From assembly GCA_964036045.1 (NCBI GenBank), contig OZ038394.1, positions 3,186,399 through 3,250,398 of the forward strand: DNA of 64,000 nt, given 5' to 3'. Below the pieces are notes generated by a model, which saw nothing but the letters and a program-made list of their open reading frames with translations, had not been told where the DNA came from and searched no databases. Positions 9,713-20,290 of this stretch are shown piece after piece. Made by a program: the position numbers and the translations under genes. The DNA is from Eutreptiella sp. 'Long Island Sound 2002' (taxonomy: Eukaryota > Euglenozoa > Euglenophyceae > Eutreptiales > Eutreptiaceae). The stretch's first letter is position 1, and each line of letters opens with the position of its first letter.

Positions 9713-10889
9713 CAGACCCTCACCCTGAGCACACAACCATCGGTAACCGCCTGGCCTATGGCACATGCAGCACACTTGGGACACCACAGGCAAATTCCCC
9801 GGCAATGCAGCACACCTACCAATGTGTCATTTTTGGGATCTGGAACGGTGCTGTGTTACAATTCCCAACAGAGATGTGGAAGAGGCCACGCCCCAAACTT
9901 CTCACTCTGGGAATGACTGTGAGGCCTGCGCTGGTCCAGTGAAAAAATACATTCAGGGGGTGAGGGGCTTCTAGCCTCTCTTAAATTTTTACGTTGGGGG
10001 GGGGGGGTTGGAAACACCGGTTACAAGGGCCACAAGCCTAATTCCTCAGCCCGGGTGCCATACTCGGGCTCCACGGGCCAGTGTCATGTTTCTCAGCCTC
10101 AAAATATCAGAAAAGGGCCCTAAAACCGCGTTTCCCAGTTTGACGGCGACTGGTGAGCACCAGGTACAGGGTTGAGGTATCAATAGTACTGCTGCAGGGG
10201 GCTGGCCAGGGCGAATTAAGGGGCTCCAAAGGCAGCGGCCCCTCAGATCCCCATCCCAGAGAGCCCTAAGGGCCACTGGTCTTTGGAGCCCCCTACAGAA
10301 TGGGGGATCTGGAAAAGGGACTCCAAGGCCCCCCCCTCCCGCAAACTCCATTTTTTTAGGGAGCCCTGGTTGGGGAGTGCACACCATGTGGGCACAAAGC
10401 TGTGCTTTTGAGCAGTGGGACAGACATTCCACCCTCGCCCATAGCCCCCCCACCCCCATCGCGCCACACACACTGCCGCCCCAGAACTGATTGGAACCAG
10501 CAAGCAGGCAATCCCAACGACATTGCGCTGGACACCAGTTGTACTACACAATAGCCTACCAGCTCTACGGACCTCCCACAAACAGATATTCCATTTGGGA
10601 TTCCCCAGTATACCCCTTGCCCCCAACCCCCAAAAACAAGCAAAACAAAGCAGAGCAAAAAACACATGGAGAAATGACATGCGCGCCACTGATGGGTACC
10701 ACTTGGTGATGCAGAACCCCCTGGCCCTGTGTTACATTGCCGGTGAGCACCGTCCGAACTTTACAGTCTTGGGAAAGACTTTGTGTGGAGCATTGGCGGC
10801 CGCATAAGAGTGACACCAGCGGGTAGAAGCAGCATTTGTGAGCAGACGGACGACTGTCCCACTCTCACCAACCAAAACGCCTTTCCCCG
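9713..10889. other. GC-rich region, no confident gene
   Basis: Homopolymers include G runs near 9995-10007 and a C-rich stretch near 10330. A minus-strand segment around 10505-10560 resembles the plus strand at 16366-16416 (see findings). Long overlapping frames on the minus strand (10243-10689) have no clear domain. Confidence 0.35.
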
Positions 10890-11567
10890 GTGACTTGGAA
10901 CAAGCCATGTAAACAATGTATTTCTACAAAACTCAAACCAGTGCATAAACCCGAAAGTACCAACCAACACACTTACTCAGCCTTTAGCAGCCCCCCCCGC
11001 TGCTGCACTCAAATCTCTCCTGCAAGGATGCTGTGGATCCCTGTTGTGCCTAGGAAAGGTCTGTCGGCCCTGTTGCCTGCATGCCATGAGATGTCCATGT
11101 CTGTGTTCCGCCTGCCACCCGGTCTCCCACACGTCGGCATTGGCACAGGTGGGGCCGTGAACAAACCAGTGACACACGCTGCTCCGTCCAGCGCACGCAC
11201 CAACTCGCCACGAACCGCCCCTCTCAGTGCCCGGAACTCAACTCCCCCCGCGCACCCCTCAAGGAGCTCCCCCCGGGCCCCCCCCGGCCCTAAAACTGCC
11301 CATGTGCCCCCATCAACGCCACAAATTCCGCCGGTATTGCAAGCGAAGCTGCAGCTGAACTTGGGGAAGATCAATGCTCCCGATCAGCTGCCGCCACCTG
11401 CAGTGGGGACCGGGAATTTTGTGAAGCCCCTCTTGGCTGAGGTCTGTAGTGTGAGACTGGGACAGCCCACAGCCCTTCAAACCCTCTCCCCAGGGCTCCC
11501 TTTAACAACTCGGCACCACTGGGCGTGGGGGGGGGGGGGGTCCCACCGCCCACCCACCCCCCCCTAG
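10890..11567 (+). CDS. Ser/Pro/Ala-rich exon-like ORF, unknown function
   Basis: A 225-codon open frame. Its centre, about residues 85-180, is a low-complexity Ser/Pro/Thr/Arg-rich tract (SSARTNSPRTAPLSARNS and similar), followed by VLQAKLQLNLGKINAPDQL. The composition resembles the disordered exons at 14601-15402 and 23598-24525. The first and last thirds look like non-coding sequence read through: a T-tract/AG acceptor-like site with a C run lies near 10980-11000, and a G run near 11527. The real exon is probably shorter. No domain is recognised, and GC-rich DNA opens frames by chance. Confidence 0.3.
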   Translation: MTWNKPCKQCISTKLKPVHKPESTNQHTYSAFSSPPRCCTQISPARMLWIPVVPRKGLSALLPACHEMSMSVFRLPPGLPHVGIGTGGAVNKPVTHAAPSSARTNSPRTAPLSARNSTPPAHPSRSSPRAPPGPKTAHVPPSTPQIPPVLQAKLQLNLGKINAPDQLPPPAVGTGNFVKPLLAEVCSVRLGQPTALQTLSPGLPLTTRHHWAWGGGGSHRPPTPP

Positions 11568-11740
11568 ACCCCCCCCCTTCCCTTAGGAGATTGGGCCAAT
11601 TTTCTTTTGGGCCTTCTGCCAATCACTAATTTTCTCTGGCGCCTTTAGCGCCAATTAGTGTGGACCAAAAGCGCCTCTAAAACCTCAGCATCACTTGGGG
11701 GGGCAGGGGCTGGAACAATGGAACAAGCTTCAGGCACACT

Positions 11741-12020
11741 GCCACGCTGGGCAGCAGGCACGTAGTGACGCTGTGCCGCTGGCACTCCGTCACGCAGTGC
11801 AGCTAGCACACTGTGATGCTGTGCTGTAGGCACCCTGTCACGCTGTGCAGTGGGCACTACATCAAGCAGTCCACCACGCTGTGCAAGAGGCACATTGCGA
11901 CGCTGTGCAGCACACACTCGATGACATTGTGCAGCTGGCACACCGTCATACCGTGCTGCTGGCCGTCACGCTGTGCGTACCACCATGTTTTGCAGCTGGC
12001 ACTCTGTGACGCTGTGCCAG
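11741..12020 (+). repeat. Degenerate 24-bp minisatellite, forward arm
   Basis: About eleven degenerate units with consensus close to CTGGCACTCTGTGACGCTGT plus GCAG. The clearest runs are at 11760-11850 and 11985-12020. The same unit occurs in reverse complement after the G tract at 12062. Confidence 0.75.
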
Positions 12021-12061
12021 GGAGTGTGGGGTGTTATAGGGATGGGCAGGGCTCCTTTTAA

Positions 12062-12075
12062 GGGGGGGGGGGGGG
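12062..12075 (+). other. G homopolymer at the centre of the inverted minisatellite
   Basis: A run of about 14 G separates the forward and reversed 24-bp arrays. Such a run can form G-quadruplex or triplex structures, but no function is shown. Confidence 0.6.
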
Positions 12076-12084
12076 CAGCATGAC

Positions 12085-12560
12085 GGTGAGCGAGTGGCAC
12101 AACATGACTGTGTGCCCATGGCGCAGCGTGACAGAGTGCGTGCAGCACATGCAGCACAGTGACGAGGTGCGAGTAGCATTGTGTGACGGTGAGCCCTCAG
12201 CATGGTGTGGCAAAGTGCTCGCTGTGCAGCACCACAGTGTGCTTGCTGCACTGTGTGACAGTGAGCTTACACCACATCGTGTCAGTGTGCCTGCTGCACC
12301 GCATGGCAGTGTGTGTGCTGTGCTGCACGACAATGAGCTAGCCGCACAGTGTGACGATGTGCTCGCTGTGTGACAGCGTGCCTGCAGCATAGCTTCACAG
12401 AGTGCGTGCTGTACAGCATGACAAGATGCCTGCAGCACAGCGTCACAGAGTGCCAGCTGCACATTGTAACAGTGTGCCGGCAGCAACAACAAAGAGAGCC
12501 AGTTGCACAGCGTAGTAACTGTGCAACTGTACACAGAGCCTGCTGTACAGCATCCCCTCG
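12085..12560 (-). repeat. Degenerate 24-bp minisatellite, reversed arm
   Basis: Units of the form CAGCACAGCGTCACAGAGTG are the reverse complement of the forward array. A 26-nt stretch at 12435-12460 is a perfect reverse complement of 11992-12017. The arm is longer and more diverged than the forward one. Confidence 0.75.
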
Positions 12561-13742
12561 GCTCTACACTGAAGAGCACAGGGGCAGCCCCCCCCCTCTG
12601 CCCAGTGCTCGTGCATAGGGGCGGAAGCACCCCTGGTCTGCCCAGTGCCGGTCTGCCCAACGCCACCAAGGGACGGCAGTGCATGGGAGTGGGAGCCAGC
12701 AGACCGTCGAGGGCTGTGGGCAAGGCCATAGCGCGCACCAAGAGCACCCCGCTCGAAGAGCGGGGCGTGACCCTTCGCCGCTAAAGGATGGCATCGTCCA
12801 AGGGCAACATGGCGAAGGTGCGTCAGGGACCTGGGGTGTGCATTTCACATGACAAGGCCAGCCCACCAGCAGGGTCATTTGGGGTGCCATCCCTCCCTCC
12901 TTCCCGCCCTCCCTCCCTCCGTGTCAAAGGTGTTGCAGGGGCGGGGGCGCAGGCTGAGCTACAGGACTAGGGCCTGAGGGGAGGTTGTGTGAGGGACAGT
13001 GGCAGGGCTGATGGCAGGTGCGTGTAGGGGCTGTGGTAGGGGCAGTGCCGGGGGCGGTGCAGGGCGCTGCGGCAGGAGAGGGGGCAGGTTCCGGGTGGAC
13101 CTGGGCGTGCCTTGGTCAGGCAGAGGACGCCGGGGGACCCAGTCCGTTCAGGACTGTGGGTGCAGCCACGGCGAGCACCGAGGGCGCCCCGCGTGGCAAG
13201 CGGGGTGTGGCTCATCGCTGCTGGGGGCTGGCGCCGCCCGAGGGGACCCATGGGAGAGGCCTGTCGCGGACCTGGGCGCTGGCCGATATGCAGTGTCATG
13301 GGGAGCGCCATCGTGCGTCGCCCCAGGCAGCCTGTGAGCCTGAAGATCGGTCCCCAAATCGAAATCCAAATCCAGATCCCCCACACTCCCTTCCAACAGC
13401 CTTCTGCCCCCCCCCCCCCTCCTATAGCTCCCAGACTCCCTCCAAACCCCCTTCACATGGCCCTCCAAACTCCCTCCTGGCAGCCCTCCAATTCCTTCAG
13501 CCATGGGGTGCGAATCCCATTGGATGGTGCGTGCGTCAACCCCCCAACTCCCACACAGAGCAGTGGGACAGGGACAGTCCGTGGGCTCCGTTGGCACAAC
13601 CTCCCAAGGGAACGGTAGGGTGAGTAGGGAGGGAAGGATGGGCCAGGCAGGGACAAGGAGGGCACAAGGTGGTGAGAGGCCGATGGGCGCCGCCGCCTAC
13701 GGAGGGAAAGGGTCCAAGGAAAGGGCAAGGGTAAGTGGCGAG
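12561..13742. other. GC-rich region, no confident gene
   Basis: Several overlapping frames of 100-200 codons on both strands, Pro/Gly/Ala-rich, look like by-products of GC content. Short imperfect repeats occur (CTGTGG.CAAGGCCATAGCG near 12715 and CTGTGGGTGCAGCCACGGCG near 13155, each followed by GAGCACC and later by GCGGGG). C run at 13408-13419. Confidence 0.35.
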
Positions 13743-13964
13743 AGGCCCCGTAAAGGAACAACAACCAGACGGAATGTCACACAGGGGGTTGGCCGGGGCT
13801 GGCCAGGACCCCAAACGACCCCCCCCCCCCCCCCGGGGTCACTATGCAATAGCCTGAACCGGACCCAACCCCGCGAAAATGGGGGGAAGAGGAGGAAAAT
13901 TGGATTGTGGCCATTTTGCATCGCTCCCCCCGCCCCCAGGCTCCGCACTTGGGCTTCAGGGCCA
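13743..13964 (+). repeat. Dispersed repeat family B, copy 2
   Basis: Nearly identical to 9492-9712, including the C homopolymer, ACTATGCAATAGCCTGAACC and the GGGGGGAAGAGGAGGAAAAT tract. The flanks on both sides differ from copy 1, which places the ends of the shared unit within a few bases. Confidence 0.85.
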
Positions 13965-14600
13965 ATATGTGCCGCTAGCTGCAGACAGCAATACAACCAG
14001 GTGTCATGCCAAACCCCCCAACCCTCTCTGCTGCGCCAGCAGTGCGCCAACCCAAGGGCCTCCCTACCCTACCCTTTTGCAAACTGTTGGCACACAAGCT
14101 GCAACTATGGGTTGAGGGAAGGTTGTGCGTGACGCGCTCCCTCGGTACCAGGGCTGTCCCTCATGTGTTCCTTTTATTCTCATGAAGACCAGCCTCAGGT
14201 TTTCGGTGGCTCAGGTTTTCAGTGGCGGGACTGAAGTGTGGCTCCGTTCATGAGTTTTGAATGGATTCTGTCAGATTTAAAGACATTTTTAGTCGAAAAG
14301 TTTGAAGAAGACAACTGGTTTTCAATTCACTGGACACTCGGCACTCTAAAAGAAAAAACCCCATGTGCTGTGCGGCGCAACATGTCCAAACAGGTTTAGG
14401 GGTTGTTGCACAGTCAGCTTATGCAGATGGTGTGTATGCGGGACACCTCATCAGTGTGTTGGAGAGACTGCAGTGTGGGCAAGAATTGGTATGCCACAAT
14501 TTGGCCCTGCGTGAAATTTCACTTGGTCAAGCCAAATTGCATTTGATGACATCATTTTCCGAGTTGGATGCCCAAGATCCCAAGATGAGGCGAATGCCGG

Positions 14601-15402
14601 ATGCTCATTGACGCTCTCGCTATATTTGTCCAGGACATCCTCCAGTGCCCCGCCTCTTCCCCGGCAGTCGGCACTCCCGATGTGTCCCCTGCCATCGGCA
14701 CTCCCAATGCGACCCCAAGCAGCTCCACCCATACCCCAAGCAACGCCTCCCCAGCAGCGTCGCCCGTTGCCACCCAGGCCGCCTCCTTCCAGACGACCTC
14801 CTTCAGCTCCCTGGAGCCCCAGCGACCAGAGACTCTCAACGCCTCGATGGCCTCGCGGGACACCTCGAGGCAAGGCTCCTTCGCCTCTCTGCCCCCCGCC
14901 TACGGGGGTGCGTTTGGCGGCTCACAGCAGCTCTCCTTTGAGCATCCCACGTCCACCTCCAGCTTGTCCGCCGCCCGCTCCGCATCCCTAACCGCCACCG
15001 AGCCACAAGGGCCATGCCCCACCGCAGTCACCCAGTCCGTCCCGGCGCCGCGGTCCGCCGTGGCGACCGGGGACGTGGCCACAGTCTCCCGGTCCGTCCC
15101 GACGCCGCAGTCCGCCGTGGCGACCGGGGGTGTGGCCGAATGCGTGGCCAACCCTCCGAAGCCCGCCCCCGGGAGCTCTGAGATGCGGGGCTTTGCTGCG
15201 GTGGTCCAGGGGGCGTCGGCGGCAACGAATCCCAGCATGAGGGACGTGCACGAGCCCCCCGCCAGCGGCAGCCCAGTGACTAATCTTAAGCCCCTGTCCC
15301 CGTCGCGGTACAAATTCACAGCAAACATCAGTAGCCTGACGCCCCCTGAGCGGTCAAATGCTGTCGTAGGGCAGTCACAAAGTCCAGCAGCTCCATGCGC
15401 AG
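14601..15402 (+). CDS. Exon 1 of a spliced gene coding a Ser/Pro/Thr-rich disordered protein
   Basis: A 285-codon open frame (to 15458 if unspliced) preceded by an in-frame UGA at 14586, with ATG at 14601. The product starts MLIDALAIFVQDILQ and becomes disordered and rich in Ser, Ala, Pro and Thr, with two tandem 19-residue units (SVPAPRSAVATGD and SVPTPQSAVATGG; 57-bp step near 15035 and 15092). A donor CAG|GTGTGT lies at 15402/15403 and leaves one base of a split codon. The acceptor TTGTAG at 16095 supplies the other two, restoring Asp and an open frame, which supports real splicing. The in-frame repeat and phase match are the evidence for coding; no domain is recognised. Other exons are probably missing at both ends. 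Confidence 0.5.
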
Positions 15403-16095
15403 GTGTGTCCTCCTGTGCACTGTGCAATGTGTTTTGGGGGGGGCTGATGGGCCTTTAATGACAGAACGGGCCAGCAGGGCCTGAGCACGCCTTTGCCCTC
15501 TGGCAAGCCTTGCCAGTCTAAGTCGCCATGCACGCAGCACATTACGTTGTTCTTGACCGGAATCTACTGCTGTACGTTCATGTATCTGACTGTGCACAGC
15601 CGGAAGCACTGGGTGACGTATCACTTCCTTTGTGCTCATTTATGGGAGGGAGTTTGTCTTCCCCCCACAACAGCCCGGCACAGCCGTCTCCTCCTGTCGA
15701 TGCTTGACCGCCCTGAACGTCCCTGAGTAACCGGTAATAGCCCTCCACAATCACCGCTTTCCACCTGCCCTCTGCAATTTCACAACTTCACAAGTGGTGA
15801 AATCTCAACGAAGGTGAAGAATGTGTGGGTAAGTATGGGTGAGTAGTTTGAGCAACAGGGAAACTGGGATGCATGCAGCCGGAGGTGTGATGTGTTACCC
15901 GAATACTCCCAGCTGTGCACAGTCAGAGATATGAACGTACACCCAACACGCACCCGACAGTGTGGCCTTTCTTATGAAAGACGGGTGACGGTGATGCGGG
16001 ACCGTCGCATCCATTCGTCTCTACCGTTAGACTCCACACACAATGTCCTCCAGCCTGTGACGGGGGCTGCAATGACATTTTGTTCTCTGTTGTAG
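15403..16095 (+). other. Predicted phase-1 intron
   Basis: 693 bp from GTGTGT to a good acceptor (TTTTGTTCTCTGTTGTAG). It joins two Ser/Pro-rich frames with matching phase. The sequence inside has no long frame on the plus strand. Confidence 0.45.
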
Positions 16096-16207
16096 ATCCG
16101 GCCCTGCCTCAATCGGATGAGAGTCACTCTGCCGTCTCTCAATCACCAACAACACCGCCGTTCGCAAGCGCTGCTCGGTCCATGACCACATTTTCGTCTT
16201 TCCACCG
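16096..16207 (+). CDS. Exon 2 of the Ser/Pro-rich gene
   Basis: 112 bp bounded by TTGTAG| and CCG|GTATGC. Read in the phase required by exon 1 it gives PALPQSDESHSAVSQSP, TTPPFASAARSMTTFSSFH and two bases of the next codon. The composition matches exon 1. The following exon would have to supply one base; I did not identify it. Confidence 0.45.
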
Positions 16208-19200
16208 GTATGCTGCAGTGTCTTGTGCTGAAACCAGAAAATGGGCAAAGGGACTTAGGAACCCGCAGGTTTTGTCCCTACTGTGGCCTCTTCATACCAA
16301 ACCTCCTCAAGCAAAAGTCCACTGTGAAATTGTGGGGTGTGCATGCAGGCCTGTAGGGCACCCTGTAATACAACCGGTGTCCAACGCCAGGTTTTTTGCA
16401 CAACCTGCTTGTTGAACAAGGGCAGTTCTAGGGGAGTTGAATAGGGGTGGGGGTGGGGGTGCAGTTTTGTGGGCGAGAGTGGAACTGTACCATTGCTCAC
16501 CGTTGCAATGCTCTGCCCCGGGCATGCCCTGGGTATGCAATAGGTGATATTTCCCGGTTGGCCCGTTGTGCACTCCAGTGGTGTTCAGCACAATTCGTTG
16601 AGGCAGAACCTGTGCGGTGCGCCGTTTTCCTGAGATGGCCAAGAGCCCTTGTTCAGGGCACAATAGACACCCCGCCCCACCCCCTCCCTGTTTCAGCAGC
16701 CGAATTCTGCGAAAACATTTGCCAAATTTTTGGGATTTTCGGAGGGTTGGGGCTGGCCTGTGCCGCAACCCAAAGGAAGTAGAGATAAAGCAGAGCACGA
16801 CTGGACCACCCTGAGCGTAGTGCATATTTCGGGTGTACGCACATTGGTGCACGCGACGGTGTTTTGATGGCTTCCTGGCATTTGCCGGTGACCCGCACGA
16901 AAGGACAAGAAGATGATGCCTTGTTTTGAGCAAGAAGATTCTAAGAACAAGACAACCGGCAAAATGGACGTACAAGGGATATGCCCCCCTCCCCTCGTCT
17001 CAAATGTGGCATGTGTCCGATAGGGAGGGCTGAGAGATGGTAGAAAAGGCAGAGGGATGCACAGTATTTACTTGGTGCCTAATTTGATTCGTTCCCGATT
17101 TGTAGATGTGGGCCAGATGCTCGGGTTGTGTGCATATGCGGTTGTTGGCCGAGTCACACCAAGCCTATTCTGAGTTTGCTGACTCTTCTTCACTCATTTG
17201 GCTACTATTCACTTTGTTGTGGGTCAATGACGATGAAACACAAGTGGCATTGGAAACTGTTGCATCCAAGTGCCTCCATAATGCAGCTTTACCTGCAAGA
17301 CACGACCGGTCTGCAATACAGGGGGCGTGTGTACCGCACTAATTTGGGGTGTGGCCGTTTCTTAGGTTAAAAAAAAGTTACCTCAGAGCAGTCAGAGGAG
17401 CACCATTCCTCCCGTTGCGTTGCACCTGTTCCAACGCCGCGTGCCTTCTGTTGCGATCGCCATTGATGTATTGCTTGATGCTGTCCGACCAGAGTGCAGT
17501 CTGCCAGCAACACATTGAGCCGCAAGGACTCTTTCCGCCGCCAGTGCCCTGTGTCCTTGCGTCCCCCACGCCCCCAATGAGCCTTCAGCCAGTGTGCGGT
17601 GCGCACCACGGTGCAGCCAAGCGAGCAGGGGCTCTGGGGCCTGCCTCACAGGTACTGGGAAGGGGAAAATTAGGAACAGGCGAAATTTGGAAATCAAATT
17701 TTGGCACGACAAAAGTGTGCCAAATTATGCCACGGTATTTTAAGCTCCGAAGCCATCTTTCTAGGCGTGGCTTTTAGCTCTCTTGGCATGCGCATTCCCA
17801 TTGTGCCCAACAGCCTCCAGGCAATAAGAGCAACCATCCAAGCGACCATCCAGCAGCCTTAAACAATTAACAGCAACCAACCACAAGCCCATAGGAAATA
17901 ACAACCACCGTTGTTCTTGTGCCACAATCTGGCAATTTGTACTAAATTTTGCCCTGGGATTTAAGATTTGATGCCAAAGTTTTCTCCGCACCAAATTTAG
18001 CTCTTCCAAATTTCGCACCTTCACAATTCTCCCCCCCCCCCCAGTAGTTCGTCGCCGAGGGCGGCTTGTCATCTGCTTTGTGCCTTCCCCATACACCTGC
18101 TGCCATGAGGGTCTGCTGCTTGCTCAGGGACCTGACGGAGCTGACTGTTTCATGCGAAGAGATCGCAGAGAGGTGTGTCCTGTGGCAATTATGAATGGCT
18201 CCACCGAGCCTGTGGGCGTTGCAGGTCATGACGCCCCACCCACACTCCAGTGCCAAGGGGCGGCAGGGCGGAAGCAGCACCTGTGAGCAGTCCCGCTCTC
18301 ACCTACCGACAGTACGTCTCCCCACCGTCTGGGACCCAACAATGTAGACAAATGCCTCCTGTAAGCCCAAATGCAAAGCCAAATCCCCATGAGTATGGGT
18401 CCAAGTCTTGTTCTTTTCCGTGCTCCTGCACTCATCCCACAGTTTGTGTGGTATGTTGCTCGCCAACCGCAGTAGTACATCATCCTCACTGAATGAGAGG
18501 TGTAAGCCGGCCCACATGATAGTCCAACTCACCCACAGCTCATTCACACAACTTGGAAGTACTAATCAGCACACTTACTGAGCCTCTATGGTATCCCCCC
18601 CCCCCCCTTGCCCTGCCCCAAAATGGAAGGAAAATTGTGCAGCGTCTTATTTCTGAACCCACAGCCTTTTCCTTGATAAGTGAGGGTTTGATCATGATGA
18701 TGCAATAGCAGGGGCAGGGCATTGGACTGTCAGTCAGTGCGGAACAGAGAAGTACAATGCAAGACAACAGCTTGATAATTGAGCTGATATTTGTCGTTGA
18801 TGAATGTGACATTTTGTCCTTCTACCCCAACACACGCGCCCAACTAACTGGTCTGCCCGCGCGCACACTGCAGGCCTCTTGCTGGCGGACTTGGTACTGG
18901 CCAAGCACCAGGACATGCCTGGCCCCGCCACCTCCGCTGCCTGCAGTCTGCCCATTGAGGACACCCACCTGTGGACGGGGGTGTCCACTGAGCACTCCTT
19001 GCAGAGGGTTCGCTGGGTTTGTGTGTCTGCCAGCGGTCTGTGCGCTTCCCATGCGGCAGCTGAGCCCTGCAGTGGGCAGTCTTAGGTGCCAGACGGACGA
19101 AATTGGCCCAAGACCCACGAACCTTCCAGTACATGTGATGTGTCGCAGGAGTCGGACCCCGATGCACTTCACGTGTGGCACACAGTGTTTGTCAGAGATG

Positions 19201-20175
19201 GCCATGACCAGACGGATTGCTCCGGGGATCTCACATAACAGGGGGTTGTCACAGGGGCGGGGGGGGGGGGGGTAAGATCACAAAGCAAACAGGAGATGAT
19301 CAATGAGAGTGGCGCTTTCGCCTTCCGAAGTAGCCTGGAAAAGGCCTTCGCCCGCCTGGCCATTAAGCCCCATGGAGGCCCAACAGTTTCACAGAACAAT
19401 TTTCTTTGCCCACGTGGTGACTTCTGGCATCCTGGTAGACAGTGGTGGTGGGTTCAAATTTGTGCTCGTTCAGTGTGACCTGGTGCGATTTGTCCCTCCG
19501 GGCCTTCAAGCGTGGGGGTCCCCAGTCAGGAACAACGAGAATGGCTTTGGCCCTGTCTTCAATGAAAAACATTTTCCAAACAAGTTTCTGTCTCGGTTTC
19601 CCTGGATTTTACCCGGGGGCCCCACGACGCCCATTGTACCAGTGCTAATTCAAAGTAAGGGGGTGTGGACACGCTGACACGCACCCAAACTCCGCTGCCC
19701 GTGCCTCAAATAAATGCCCAGCCGCCAAAGGAAAGGAATGAAGCGCTGTTACAATGCGTGTGAAAGGGGTGGCAGCCCTCTGCAGGAGGAAGGCCTCCGG
19801 CGTGCATCGCCTCAATCCCCCCAAAGTCACCGGGCAAACTCAGGATGCCTCCACCCCGGTGCTTCCCCAGAGCCACGGGCCCCCCGCACCGCAAATGCAT
19901 CCCCCAGCGTGGGCTGGGCTTTGGGGGCTTTGGGCTTCTCCTTCCGAGGTCCTGAGGCCTGAGGGGCCAGGGGCTTGGCCTCCTTCGGGGAGACAGGCTG
20001 TAGGCGCAACCCCCAGTGGTGGCCCAGCACGGGTGAACGCCCCCCCCCCCCACCCATGCACCCCTGTCTGAGTACCGTGACGCAATCATACCGTTGTTTT
20101 CTTGACTTTGCCCGTACTTGTGCAAGAGGGGCCGGGGGGGGGGGGGGGTGAAGTATTAGAATGGCTGGAAACCAT
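16208..20175. other. GC-rich region with scattered exon-like pieces
   Basis: No complete gene can be built. Pieces that read well include a Cys-rich stretch near 16330-16420 (NCGVCMQACRAPC), a plus frame 18879-19085 (LADLVLAKHQDMPGPATSAA) and a plus frame 19296-19478 beginning MINESGAFAFRSSLEKAFAR after an AACAG acceptor-like site. Homopolymers include C runs at about 18022-18031 and 18596-18607 and a G run at 19258-19272. The region 18250-18590 is a diverged relative of 10793-10990 (AGAAGCAGCA..TGTGAGCAG and CACACTTACT.AGCCT shared in order). Confidence 0.35.
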
Positions 20176-20290
20176 AGGAGGAGGGGGGGTACCCCCTCAA
20201 ACCAAAGTGACCATCGTGGGAAGAACCAAGATTGACCATTGGGAAAATCTGGTCGGGCCATTTTTGGTACACATCTCAGACCCCCCCCCC
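20176..20290 (+). repeat. Dispersed repeat family C, copy 1
   Basis: Shares with 24879-25007, in order, GGAGGAGGGGG.TACCCCC, AAGTGACCATCG, AAAATCTGGTCGG and TTTGGTACACA, ending in a C homopolymer. It is diverged (roughly 75-80 percent by eye). Confidence 0.6.
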
